DNA of 46,719 bases, taken from NCBI RefSeq assembly GCF_006438875.1, contig NZ_RCZH01000011.1:163826-210544 (forward strand), in the 5' to 3' direction. The position numbers were made by a program, and so were the translations under genes. The notes below the pieces were generated by a model, which saw only the letters and a program-made list of their open reading frames with translations, ran no database searches and was not told the origin of the DNA. This DNA comes from Flavobacterium pectinovorum (GTDB taxonomy: Bacteria; Bacteroidota; Bacteroidia; Flavobacteriales; Flavobacteriaceae). Position 1 is the stretch's first letter, and every line of letters starts with the position of its first letter. Positions 7,801-15,068 of the stretch are shown piece after piece.

Positions 7801-9722
7801 ATAATAAAAAGCGTTATACCAAAGACGACTATGAAAAGCTCAACCAATTTTACGAAAACAAAGTTCAGCAAATTCATATCGTGGGTGAATATGCCCAAAA
7901 AATGATTACCGATTACAAAAACGCACTTCAGTTTGTCGAAGATTATTTTCAGCTGAATTATAGTTCTTTTTTAAATAAGTATTTTAAAGGCAGCAGACAA
8001 AATGAGATTAAACGGAATATTACACCGGCAAAATTCAGGCAACTGTTTGGAGAACTGTCCCCGACACAATTGAAGATAATTAATGATAATGAAACACGAC
8101 ATATCGTTGTTGCTGCCGGACCTGGCAGTGGAAAAACAAAAGTGTTAGTCCATAAACTGGCTTCACTCCTTTTAATGGAAGATGTTAAACATGAGCAGCT
8201 GCTAATGTTGACATTTTCAAGGGCGGCTGCTACCGAATTTAAAAAGCGTTTACTAAAGCTAATTGGTAACGCTGCAAACTTTATTGAGATCAAAACCTTT
8301 CATTCTTATTGTTTTGATCTTTTGGGTAAAGTCGGCACTTTAGAGAAATCGACGGATATTTTAAATACTACAGTTGAAAGGATTAAGAACGGTGATGTTG
8401 AGGCTAATAAAATCACTAAAACTGTTTTAGTTATTGATGAAGCCCAGGATATGAATGCTGATGAGTTTGCCCTTATAAATGCATTGATGGAACAAAACGA
8501 AGAAATGAGGGTTATTGCTGTAGGAGATGACGACCAAAACATTTATGAATTTAGAGGAGCGAGTTCAAAATATCTTGAACAATTTATCTATGAGAATAAC
8601 GCCGTAAAACATGAGTTAGTTGAAAATTACCGTAGTAAAAGTAATCTGGTTGCATTTTCGAATCAATTTGTACGGCAAATTCAACACCGTCTAAAAGAAA
8701 CACCGATCATTGCAAATCAAACCGACAACGGAAAAATCAAGGTTATTAAGTATCAAAATAATAATCTTATTACTCCTATTGTAACTGACATAACTAATAC
8801 AGACCTTTCCGGAACCACCTGTGTACTCACAAAAACTAACGAGGAAGCCATAAAAGTTACAGGGTTACTTTTAAAGAATAATATCAAAGCAAAACTAATA
8901 CAATCTAATGATGGTTTTAGTTTGTGTAATCTTGTTGAAGTTCGGTTTTTATTGAATAAAGTAGATTTAGGAACTGATATTTACACCATCAGTGATGAAG
9001 TTTGGGAGAATGCTAAACGCGAGCTAAAGAGTACCTTTCATAACAGTAATAAATTAGAGATTTGCCTGAACATTATCAAGGATTTTGAAACCACTAATCC
9101 TTATAAAAAGTACAAATCTGATTTGGAGGTTTTAATCCGGGAATCTAAACTGGAGGATTTTTATAACGAAAATGGCGAAATAATTTTTGTATCTACCATC
9201 CATAAAGCTAAGGGAAAAGAGTTTGATAACGTTTTCCTCTTGCTTGAGAGCTTTGATCCTACTACCGATGATGCCAAACGGCAATTATATGTTGCAATGA
9301 CCAGAGCTAAACGCAATTTAAATATCCATCTAAATGAAAACTTTCTTAATCATCTGATAGCGGAAAATCTTGAACGACGAGAAGATTTTGAGCATTATCC
9401 GGCACCTGATAAAATTGCTGTATATGCAACTTTTAAAGATATCTGGCTGGATTATTTTATTAACAAACAGACTTTAATTTCTCAACTGGCATGTGGAGAT
9501 GTATTACATATTAATGGGGATGAATGTTTAAATTCAAACGGGCAGTCTGTATTGAAATTTTCAAAGCTATTCATTAAGAAAATTGAGGAAATGAAGTCAA
9601 AACACTATGAATTAAAAAGTGTAAATGTGAATTTCATTTTATACTGGCTTAAGGAAGGAGCTACACAAGATGTCAAAATAATTCTACCTGAGCTTTATTT
9701 TGAAATTATTAGGCATAAGTGA
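4875..9722 (+). CDS. Exonuclease-RecQ-UvrD fusion helicase
   Basis: A giant protein of about 1615 residues. Domains in order (counted from the ATG at 4875): a DEDD 3'-5' exonuclease (D16, E18 in FIDTE; GHN at 59-61; D66; a later NPLNDS where DEDDh enzymes often have a His, here Asn); a cysteine cluster C244, C248, C251; a RecQ-type SF2 helicase (Walker A PTGGGKS with K302; DEAH 400-403; the RecQ signature FSSWGQDFR; GMGVDKKDVG; QEAGRAGRD); a long middle region; then a UvrD-type SF1A helicase (Walker A GPGSGKT with K1087; DEAQD from 1188; GDDDQNIYEFRG; STIHKAKG; YVAMTRA from 1472). All key motor residues look intact. A TTG at 4839 would add 12 residues; I prefer the ATG. It has no operon partner. 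Likely nucleic-acid processing in repair or phage defence; the latter is inference from architecture and setting. Confidence 0.9.
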   Translation: MLIDKQNNKRLITFIDTEIEPTKGKILDIGAIKENGNQFHRASLGDFVQFLKGDDYVCGHNILNHDIKYIGNAIYDAGINPSNIIDTLHLSPLLFPTNPYHALLKDDKLHTEETNNPLNDSIKARHLFNSEVAAFWQMDETLKEIFSLLLSPTKEFGAFFRFVNYSRINTETDAQIRLKFRDEICEKSDLTKIIAEHPIELAYCLSLINSFITHKSVHSITPAWVLKNYPEVERILVLLRNKPCITGCTYCNNALDIHKGLKSFFGFDSYRTYGGEPLQEKAVRAAVNNKSVLAVFPTGGGKSITFQVPALMSAENSKGLTIIISPLQSLMKDQVDNLEKNGITQAVTINGLLDPIEKAKSIERIGDGSASILYISPESLRSKTIEKLILSRKVARFVIDEAHCFSSWGQDFRVDYLYIGDFIKLIQEKKNLGDSIPVSCFTATAKQKVIEDIRDYFREKLSLDLEVFTSKASRTNLQYKVFEKQNEEEKYLTTRDLIEEKNCPTIVYVSRTRKAYLLAERLAKDGFNAKPYHGKMDKQEKTENQNTFLNGETQIMVATSAFGMGVDKKDVGLVIHYEISDSLENYVQEAGRAGRDENISADCFVLFNEEDLSKHFILLNQTKLSIKEIQQVWKAIKDITRFRSKVSNSALEIARKAGWDDNVVEIETRVTTAIAALEDAGYLKRGQNMPRVFANSILSKNAQEAINKINASGKFEEKQKEQGVRIIKKLFSSKSKQQTSNETAESRVDYISDHLGIVKEEVINVINLLREENILADAKDLTAFIKKADHKNRSLSIVDTYSKIENFLLPVFKEEESVFNLKELNEEAEKSGCESVNTNKLKTIINFWCIKNWIKRKILDYSKNHIAVLCLQSKEQLKDKLEKRHELAKFIVDFFYDKTVNEAVRDQVDKEEILVEFSVHELKEAYDNSPNLFKKEISIDDIEDTLFYLSRIEAIKIEGGFLVVYNRLTIERTEQDNKKRYTKDDYEKLNQFYENKVQQIHIVGEYAQKMITDYKNALQFVEDYFQLNYSSFLNKYFKGSRQNEIKRNITPAKFRQLFGELSPTQLKIINDNETRHIVVAAGPGSGKTKVLVHKLASLLLMEDVKHEQLLMLTFSRAAATEFKKRLLKLIGNAANFIEIKTFHSYCFDLLGKVGTLEKSTDILNTTVERIKNGDVEANKITKTVLVIDEAQDMNADEFALINALMEQNEEMRVIAVGDDDQNIYEFRGASSKYLEQFIYENNAVKHELVENYRSKSNLVAFSNQFVRQIQHRLKETPIIANQTDNGKIKVIKYQNNNLITPIVTDITNTDLSGTTCVLTKTNEEAIKVTGLLLKNNIKAKLIQSNDGFSLCNLVEVRFLLNKVDLGTDIYTISDEVWENAKRELKSTFHNSNKLEICLNIIKDFETTNPYKKYKSDLEVLIRESKLEDFYNENGEIIFVSTIHKAKGKEFDNVFLLLESFDPTTDDAKRQLYVAMTRAKRNLNIHLNENFLNHLIAENLERREDFEHYPAPDKIAVYATFKDIWLDYFINKQTLISQLACGDVLHINGDECLNSNGQSVLKFSKLFIKKIEEMKSKHYELKSVNVNFILYWLKEGATQDVKIILPELYFEIIRHK

Positions 9723-9764
9723 ACTATAACGTGAAGGATTAATAATACTTGACCAGGATTACAG

Positions 9765-9810
9765 GTGCAAAGTCAGGAGACATTCACACAGCGTTTCATA
9801 AGAACTCCTT
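9765..9810 (+). repeat. REP-like element, diverged copy
   Basis: GTGCAAAGTCAGGAGACATT followed by CACACAGCGTTTCATAAGAACTCC in two runs matches the REP-like family, with arm changes that weaken the hairpin. It fills most of the gap between the helicase fusion gene and truC. Confidence 0.6.
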
Positions 9811-9868
9811 GGACAGCTAGATATAGAAATAAATAAGTCCCAAAAGTGATTTTAATCGAAATCTCGTT

Positions 9869-9876
9869 TATTTTTG
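9869..9876 (+). promoter_or_regulatory. -7 box of truC, probably leaderless
   Basis: TATTTTTG matches TAnnTTTG and ends only four bases before the ATG at 9881. Transcription would then begin at or very near the start codon. A TTTT at 9850-9853 sits near the -33 position. Confidence 0.5.
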
Positions 9877-9880
9877 CCAA

Positions 9881-10576
9881 ATGTTAGAAATTCTTTACCA
9901 AGACGAATATATTATAGCAATTAATAAACCAAGCGGATTGCTGGTTCATAAATCATTTTATGCACGCGATGCAAAAGTTTATGCTATTCAGGAATTGAGA
10001 AATCAAATAGGGCAACATGTTTATCCTATTCATCGGTTAGACCGAAAAACATCTGGTGTCTTGTTATTTGCTTTGGATAAAGAGATTCTAAAAATTATGA
10101 ATGATCGTTTTGCCACACGCGAAGTCGAAAAAAAATATTTAGCAATTTTACGCGGTTGGTCACCCGAAGAGCTAACGATTGATTATGATTTAACTAATGA
10201 TGATGACATTACACAAAATGCAATAACATACTTTCATCGTTTGCAAAATGCCGAAGTTGAGTTAGAATTTAACAATAAACCCACGTCACGATATTGTTTG
10301 GTAGAAGCAATTCCTGAAACTGGACGTATGCATCAATTACGAAAACATTTCAAACATATTTTTCATCCCATTTTAGGAAGTCGTCCTCATGGTTGTAACA
10401 AACAAAATAAATTATGGCTGGAGAATTATGACCTGAAAGAAATGATGCTTCATGCGCATCAATTAATTTTTAATCATCCTATAAACAACGAACAACTAAT
10501 CCTGAATGCAAAGATTAATGAAGAGTTTAGCAGAGTAGGAACTATTCTTAATCTCGATTTGAGTAAGTATCAATAG
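9881..10576 (+). CDS. truC: tRNA pseudouridine(65) synthase TruC
   Basis: A 231-residue pseudouridine synthase of the RluA/TruC group, which isomerises U65 in certain tRNAs. The protein opens with MLEILYQDEYIIAINKPSGL, very like enterobacterial TruC, and carries the catalytic motif HRLDRKTSG with Asp54, the same position as I remember for E. coli. EKKYLAILRG and the C-terminal TGRMHQLRKHFKHIFHPILG and MLHAHQL motifs are also present. It lacks an N-terminal S4 domain, as expected for TruC. It is single, following the helicase fusion by about 160 bases, with its own -7 box almost touching the ATG. Assignment to TruC rather than a related RluA enzyme rests on the start-to-end match. Confidence 0.9.
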   Translation: MLEILYQDEYIIAINKPSGLLVHKSFYARDAKVYAIQELRNQIGQHVYPIHRLDRKTSGVLLFALDKEILKIMNDRFATREVEKKYLAILRGWSPEELTIDYDLTNDDDITQNAITYFHRLQNAEVELEFNNKPTSRYCLVEAIPETGRMHQLRKHFKHIFHPILGSRPHGCNKQNKLWLENYDLKEMMLHAHQLIFNHPINNEQLILNAKINEEFSRVGTILNLDLSKYQ

Positions 10577-10614
10577 AATAATAATTTTAAAATTATTGTT
10601 GTATTTTGAAATTT

Positions 10615-10680
10615 AAGATACCCATGCTATAATACTCGAATAATCCTCAAAAAACTGGTTAGCTATTTCAATGCTTCCCG
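10615..10680 (-). repeat. Decayed fragment, copy 2 (partner at 4651)
   Basis: Second copy of the fragment at 4651-4715. On the minus strand it reads SIEIANQFFEDYSSIIAWVS then stop. It lies directly downstream of truC and just before a GAAA-loop terminator. Confidence 0.5.
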
Positions 10681-10688
10681 ACAAAGAC

Positions 10689-10718
10689 AAAGCTTCAGAG
10701 AAATTTGGAGCTTTTTTT
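10689..10718 (+). terminator. GAAA-loop terminator
   Basis: AAAGCTTCAGA, GAAA, TTTGGAGCTTT and seven or more T. It lies 112 bases after the truC stop codon and is almost identical to the copy at 1133. Confidence 0.8.
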
Positions 10719-10975
10719 GTTTATGGCACTTTATTTTTTATCATCCTGAGCGATCCCGAAACTTCGGGAGAAGAAACGCAACGTATATCAAACAAAGAAT
10801 TTAGACAATCTTATCACTTTCTAAAATCTTTTCTTTACATTCCACTTTGAAGAACATCAGGTTTGCTCTGCTTATTTATTTTCTGTAAATTCGGCTGTGA
10901 TTACAAAAGAAAAATTCTGCTATTAACTTCGGCAAAAAACCACTAAATTATTTACGTCAATATTAACTACCATCC
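10719..10975. other. Intergenic remainder between truC and the GNAT gene
   Basis: The gap from truC to the next gene is 399 bases. Beyond the repeat copy and terminator already listed it holds a perfect small hairpin, TCCCGAA AC TTCGGGA at 10754-10769, inside a stretch (CATCCTGAGCGATCCCG) that resembles a repeat common in Bacteroidota intergenic DNA. No further gene or clear promoter seen. Confidence 0.5.
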
Positions 10976-11476
10976 ATGTCTACTCTTTACCAAAGCCCAA
11001 GAATAATTATTCGTGAATTTCTACCTCAGGAAAAACAAACATTTTTAGATCTTTTTAAAGACAATCAAGTTACGCAATACCTTCCTGATGCTTCACCGGA
11101 AAGATATGTGGAGATGTTTAAGGAATTGCTTGAAAATTATGAAAAGAAAAATCTTAGTCGCTGGGCAATATTCGATGCTACAAATAATAATTTTATAGGA
11201 ATGTGTGTTGCTCGTATTTTTGTACACAATACAAGCCAAATAGAAATAGGATATGTACTTAGTAGGGAATATTGGGGAAAAGGTATTGCTACAGAAGTAT
11301 GTAAGGCTCTAACTCAATATAGTTTTACAAATACAAATACAAAAGAAGTTGTAGCCATAACGGATCTCAGCAACAGCGGATCACAAAATGTATTACAAAA
11401 AGCCGGATTCGAACGATTAGATAATTTAATACGAAATCAAGAAGAACTGGCTTATTTTAAGATCGAAAGATTGTAA
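10976..11476 (+). CDS. GNAT family N-acetyltransferase (RimJ/RimL-like)
   Basis: A 166-residue acetyltransferase. The N-terminal strand SPRIIIREFLPQEKQTFLDL is typical of the RimJ/RimL branch. Strand beta4 (EIGYVLSREYWGKGIATEVC) holds the acetyl-CoA motif A, here WGKGIAT in the place of the Q/RxxGxG/A loop. The end (ASN-like SGSQNVLQKAGFERLD) is the usual motif B. It would transfer an acetyl group from acetyl-CoA to an amine; the substrate cannot be told. Length is normal. It is monocistronic, between the repeat-rich gap after truC and a 410-base gap downstream. Relatives acetylate ribosomal protein N-termini or small amines and antibiotics; none is favoured here. Confidence 0.88.
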   Translation: MSTLYQSPRIIIREFLPQEKQTFLDLFKDNQVTQYLPDASPERYVEMFKELLENYEKKNLSRWAIFDATNNNFIGMCVARIFVHNTSQIEIGYVLSREYWGKGIATEVCKALTQYSFTNTNTKEVVAITDLSNSGSQNVLQKAGFERLDNLIRNQEELAYFKIERL

Positions 11477-11886
11477 TATCCATTCTCAGTAAGGTGTTTA
11501 TTGCAAATATCTTTTTATAGGATTTACGGTTTTAGAAACAAAAAAATTGCGTGCAGTCTAGACATTTTTGCAATTATTCATAAGAAAATTTTCACTGATT
11601 GTATTATCCGTTAAGCCATACGAAAGAATTCATGCGAGAGCGGGAGAGCAAATAGCATTCTATTAGCTAATGATTAAATTTACACTGTAGTTATGATTTT
11701 ACAAAAAGAAAGAGCTACAAAAATGTAGCTCTCTTTTATGCATTAAACATTAATCTAAGTCTTAAATTCCTGTTTTAGTTCTCATAATCTGTATATTTAA
11801 AGTTTATACTTTATAGAATCTTTCTTCTATAATCAAAAATAGTCTAATATTCAATCTCTGCCAAATTAATAATGATTAATTATATG
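11477..11886. other. Intergenic region with decayed repeats
   Basis: Contains a poor REP-like copy at 11522-11590 (ATTTACGGTTTTAGAAAC lead, then TTGCGTGCAGTCTAGACATT), a fragment of the second repeat family (ACGAAAGAATTCATGCGAGA then GCGGG, 11618-11643) like those at 19.4-20.3 kb, and a terminator at 11711. No gene seen. Confidence 0.55.
11711..11732. terminator. Hairpin terminator between convergent genes
   Basis: AGAGCTACA, loop AAAA, TGTAGCTCT, with A-rich left and T-rich right flanks. It can end transcripts of the GNAT gene on plus and the membrane protein on minus. Confidence 0.75.
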
Positions 11887-12945
11887 TTAATTATTATCAT
11901 GAGTTCGATATAAAAATATCTTATATTTTTCTCCAGGTAGAAACACATCTCTATTTACATAACAAATTCTATCTTGAAAGATATTTTCTTTATTAAAAAG
12001 ATTGTCACCTACTGGCTCAAATACAATTTGTAATTTTTTACATAATTTAATTCGCACAGTAAGATCATCTACTACATGACTACTACTAAAACTTACTATT
12101 CTATCATCTTCAATTATTTGAGAAAACTGAAAACATCTTTCAATATGATATTCCTTTTTTTTACCTAAAGGATAAGAATACTTCTTTTTTACAAAATTTT
12201 CATTTTCTTCCTGATTTGTTATAATACACTTTTTTAAATCAATTTTCTCATCATCAATTCTAGTAAAACTTTGGATTAGTAAAACTGATTCTTGATTATT
12301 TTCTTTTTCAATTTGCTGAGAAAATGTTACGAAAAACTCCCAAAAAAAATCATCAATTGAATTTCGTACAATTGTAAATGAAGAAAATTCCTTTACATTA
12401 ATCGTTTTGTTATCTTCTGCTAATTCAAATTCATAACTAATTTGTACATTTTTATAATACTTATCTAAACTATTATTTTCGAATAAATTATTTTTAATAT
12501 TTTTTTCTATTTTATAATATAATTCTGGAAACTCTTTTTTATACTTTATTAAAGTTACTTTCTTCCAAATCTCAGTTAAATCCCCTTGCTTATTTAAAAA
12601 ATCTTCTGAAAACGTTATTGTCGAAACAATACTTTGGAGTTTTGATTCAAAATTTTGGCTATTAATAATTCTATTAAATTCACCCTCAAAGACTTTAAGA
12701 TATTGAAAATATTTAAGGGTAACAGTAAAAATGCCTGCTGTAAAAGAAAGAATGCAAAGCGTTTTTAAAAAATCTATTAAATCAGCGTAATCTAATAATA
12801 GTCCATGCAAATTAGAATTAAAATAATAAATTAAATAGAATATTAAAAAACAAGATGAGTAACTAAGGAAAATTATATAAGAATTATTAAAAAACCAATT
12901 TTTCAAAACAATATACCATTCTACCTTCTCTGCTTCTATTTGCAT
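11887..12945 (-). CDS. Hypothetical protein with two membrane helices
   Basis: About 352 residues from the ATG at 12945 (MQIEAEKVEWYIVLKNWFFN). Two hydrophobic helices occur near the N-terminus (about residues 25-43 and 58-80), followed by a long soluble region rich in Lys, Glu, Asn and Ile with coiled-coil-like stretches (VFEGEFNRIINSQNFESKLQ) and a beta-rich end. The start is chosen because a full promoter lies just upstream; the longer frame from 12987 would start above the -7 box. No family recognised. It is an isolated AT-rich gene next to the tRNA, which fits a laterally acquired gene. A membrane-anchored sensor or effector is possible but unsupported. Confidence 0.7.
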   Translation of the reverse strand: MQIEAEKVEWYIVLKNWFFNNSYIIFLSYSSCFLIFYLIYYFNSNLHGLLLDYADLIDFLKTLCILSFTAGIFTVTLKYFQYLKVFEGEFNRIINSQNFESKLQSIVSTITFSEDFLNKQGDLTEIWKKVTLIKYKKEFPELYYKIEKNIKNNLFENNSLDKYYKNVQISYEFELAEDNKTINVKEFSSFTIVRNSIDDFFWEFFVTFSQQIEKENNQESVLLIQSFTRIDDEKIDLKKCIITNQEENENFVKKKYSYPLGKKKEYHIERCFQFSQIIEDDRIVSFSSSHVVDDLTVRIKLCKKLQIVFEPVGDNLFNKENIFQDRICYVNRDVFLPGEKYKIFLYRTHDNN

Positions 12946-12956
12946 GTTTTTTCTTT

Positions 12957-12988
12957 CAAATGTATAAAAGTAAAAATAAAAAAACAAA
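12957..12988 (-). promoter_or_regulatory. Promoter of the two-helix membrane protein gene
   Basis: On the minus strand TTTG (12985-12988), a 20-base spacer, and TACATTTG (12957-12964) match the Bacteroidota -33/-7 consensus well. The expected start of transcription is about 5-10 bases upstream of the ATG at 12945. Confidence 0.65.
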
Positions 12989-13255
12989 AGAATATTCCTT
13001 CAAAGATAAATATTTTCAATTTTAGCAAAAAAATCTCATTTCAATAAAAGAAGAAAAAAAGGCTCTTTATCCCTTTTTTTACATGTAAAACAATTAATTA
13101 TTAATCAAACAAATACATCTTAACTAACCCAATTTACGTACGATTTATTTTTTCTAAATGGGCTATTTTTAGAATAACGACAAGAAAAATTTTCAAAAAA
13201 ATAATTTGCATATTCTAAAATTAATTCCTTTTTTTGCACCCGCATTACAAAAGTA

Positions 13256-13330
13256 GGCCCGTTCGTCTATCGGTTAGGACGCATGGTTTTCATCCATGTA
13301 AGAGCGGTTCGATTCCGCTACGGGCTACCA
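13256..13330 (+). tRNA. tRNA-Glu (anticodon UUC)
   Basis: A full cloverleaf: acceptor arms GGCCCGT and ACGGGCT (first pair G-T), anticodon stem CATGG/CCATG with loop TTTTCAT, anticodon TTC at 13289-13291, T arm GCGG TTCGATT CCGC, discriminator A and an encoded CCA at 13328-13330. The anticodon reads GAA/GAG, so glutamate. The variable loop is short (class I). A TTTTTTTG at 13229-13236 may be its -7 box. A GAAA-loop terminator follows after four bases. No duplicated 3' end that would mark an attachment site was seen nearby. Confidence 0.95.
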
Positions 13331-13334
13331 GCAG

Positions 13335-13366
13335 AAAGCTTCAGAGAAATCTGGAGCTTTTTTGTT
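13335..13366 (+). terminator. GAAA-loop terminator of tRNA-Glu
   Basis: AAAGCTTCAGA, GAAA, TCTGGAGCTTT, T run. It begins four bases after the CCA end of the tRNA. Confidence 0.85.
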
Positions 13367-13390
13367 TTTATGATATTTCACTTTTAAGTA

Positions 13391-13564
13391 TAATTTACCG
13401 CAAAGCGCGCTAAGTCTTAATTTTGCTTTACGCATAGAAAACACAAAGTTCACAAAGCTACGTCAATATATCCCGATCCCGAAGCCTCAGGACGGGATTG
13501 CGAACTTGTGTTTTTTTGAACATACTACTAGATAAAATCTTAGTGTGCTTTGCGTTAAAATTAT
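13391..13564. repeat. MITE-like nested inverted repeat
   Basis: Outer arms CGCAAAGCGCGCTAAG (13399-13414) and CTTAGTGTGCTTTGCG (13539-13554) are inverted copies with two mismatches and extend into flanking AT-rich DNA. Inside lie a second pair (ACACAAAGTTCACAAAG and CGAACTTGTGTTT) and a central ATCCCG/CGGGAT pair around 13471-13499. No open frame inside. The whole fits a short non-autonomous element or a long folded RNA. Together with the terminator it fills the 320-base gap after the tRNA. Confidence 0.6.
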
Positions 13565-13649
13565 TTACAATACAAAATGTTTATGTTTCTCCACAGGTTT
13601 TTGTGTTGACCTTATAATCGTATAAAAATTAGACTGATTTCAGGATTCT

Positions 13650-13994
13650 TTATTGTTCCTCAACCCTATTCGAATCTGCAATAAGTAACTCATTAATCTC
13701 ACTCAGCAACTCAAATTCATCCACAGGAAATAACTGAAGAACAACTTCTAAAATAAGAGCGACATTAATAGATGGATTTTTGACTGTCTTTGAAATTTCT
13801 TGCGCCTCGGTATCCAATGCCAAAACACATAATTTAAGCATATTGGTAATAACACAACCAAGTTCTCCGTAATCTAAAAATTTAATTTCGGCAGTATAAT
13901 ACTCTGTTTTATCGTTTGGTGTTTTTAAAGTATTTAAATAGTTAGTCATCAACTTTTTGAGATACTCTGCGTTTGTAATTTCTTTTGGTTCCAT
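13650..13994 (-). CDS. Hypothetical acidic alpha-helical protein
   Basis: A 114-residue acidic protein (start MEPKEITNAEYLKKLMTNYL) without signal peptide. It is predicted by eye to be mostly helical, with hydrophobic stretches (CVITNMLKLCVLALD and VALILEVVLQLFP) too charged at their edges to be membrane helices. No family recognised. It lies alone between the MITE-like repeat and the small secreted peptide gene, transcribed on minus. The regular heptad-like spacing suggests a helical bundle. Codon use and frame length support a real gene. Confidence 0.65.
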   Translation of the reverse strand: MEPKEITNAEYLKKLMTNYLNTLKTPNDKTEYYTAEIKFLDYGELGCVITNMLKLCVLALDTEAQEISKTVKNPSINVALILEVVLQLFPVDEFELLSEINELLIADSNRVEEQ

Positions 13995-14190
13995 TGATCT
14001 ATCTTAAATTTTTTATTTTATTTTACGATAATTCAAAGGTTGTCCTATTTTTATCCAAAATGGTTATCTTATATGATAACCTGAAAAATTAACTAAAACC
14101 GATTGATAATAGTTGAAAGAATTTGATTTTCTCCTTTATAAAAAATCAGGAAGATTCTAATCTTATTACGATTCACAAAAGCAAAAAAAA

Positions 14191-14216
14191 TGCGCAAAGT
14201 CAAAGACATTTGCGCA
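14191..14216. terminator. REP-like hairpin after the peptide gene
   Basis: Perfect arms TGCGCAAA (14191-14198) and TTTGCGCA (14209-14216) with GTC/GAC continuing the stem inside. It lies 46 bases after the end of the double-glycine peptide gene on minus; the A run on its left is a T run in that direction. Confidence 0.7.
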
Positions 14217-14262
14217 ATATTTATTCTAACTCTCCAAAGGTGGAGAATTTTAAGACTCTTAA

Positions 14263-14439
14263 TTAAAAACAGCCTTGACTGGCTAATCTGCAAAGTCCTT
14301 CGAAATTTCCTGTACGACAACAGATAGCGCCTGGTCTTGGACAAACACCGTCAACACAAGCCAAACCGCCTGTGATACTTCTTTTTTCATTTTTGGTTAA
14401 TTCTGTAACTCCTTTTAGGTTTAAAATGTTTTTTATCAT
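14263..14439 (-). CDS. Double-glycine-leader peptide with six cysteines
   Basis: A 58-residue precursor from the ATG at 14439. The leader MIKNILNLKGVTELTKNEKR ends in SITGG, the double-glycine cleavage site used by bacteriocin-type ABC exporters with a C39 peptidase. The predicted mature peptide of 33 residues has six cysteines spaced C-x4-C-x6-CC-x8-C-x6-C, which could form three disulfides. Flavobacteria carry many such bacteriocin-like precursors; antimicrobial, toxin or signalling roles are unknown. No exporter or modification gene lies in this window. An in-frame upstream start at 14478 would add 13 residues without a leader match, so I reject it. A REP-like hairpin serves as terminator. 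Confidence 0.8.
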   Translation of the reverse strand: MIKNILNLKGVTELTKNEKRSITGGLACVDGVCPRPGAICCRTGNFEGLCRLASQGCF

Positions 14440-15068
14440 AACATAAAGTTTTAAAAAATTAGGTAATACCTCAATCAATTAAAGACACTTGGGGCTTTTG
14501 TCTATCCTTGCGCAAGAATTTTTTATATATTTTTACTATTAGATTAAATTCCTTTTTATGCTCTTGATTTTTGCAATAAATCGCTTAAATATTATTTTAT
14601 TTTATCTTAACCTATTCAAAGATATACAATTATTTCTTACAAATAAAAATTTTAAAAGCATCTTTTACACTCATAATGAGAACAATACACCACTATACTT
14701 TAAATTATTTTATGAGTTCTTATTATCGAACATGATTATAAAAAACCCAGAAAAACTTCGACAATTTTATATAAAAATGTCCCGGAAATAAATGCTTTAT
14801 CGCTTATTTTTTGTCGAAAAATTTCTGCTTAATTATTCTTTTTCAACACGTTAGAAATTGTCATTACCTTAAAAAAATTACCTTAATAATTTAATCCCAT
14901 GTTTTCTTAATAACTGCGTTTATGTTAGTGAATGTTTTTATAAATTTGCAATCTCATACCGAAACCTATTATTTTCAATTTAAAATTATGACTTTCACAT
15001 AAATACCACAACTAACTATTTTAAAGTCTTTATTCAAATAAATAATACCCTAACTACAATTAAATCCA
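14440..15068. other. Intergenic region, AT-rich
   Basis: About 630 bases without a convincing gene. A 77-codon frame at 14558-14791 on plus has low-complexity Phe/Leu/Ile/Asn content and no promoter or family match, so I do not call it. A TAAATTTG at 14941-14948 is a likely -7 box for the next gene. The DNA just upstream of the peptide gene probably holds its promoter, but no full consensus was found. Confidence 0.5.
14941..14948 (+). promoter_or_regulatory. Candidate -7 box of the exported ASKHA-fold gene
   Basis: TAAATTTG matches TAnnTTTG, about 120 bases before the ATG at 15069. A clear -33 TTTG was not found. Confidence 0.35.

Noticed and set aside
13256..13564. Integration site at tRNA-Glu
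   Set aside because: No second copy of the tRNA 3' end and no integrase were seen; the following element is a small repeat only.
14558..14791. A 77-codon open frame before the exported ASKHA-fold gene
   Set aside because: AT-rich composition, Phe/Leu/Ile/Asn-rich product, no promoter and no family; expected by chance.
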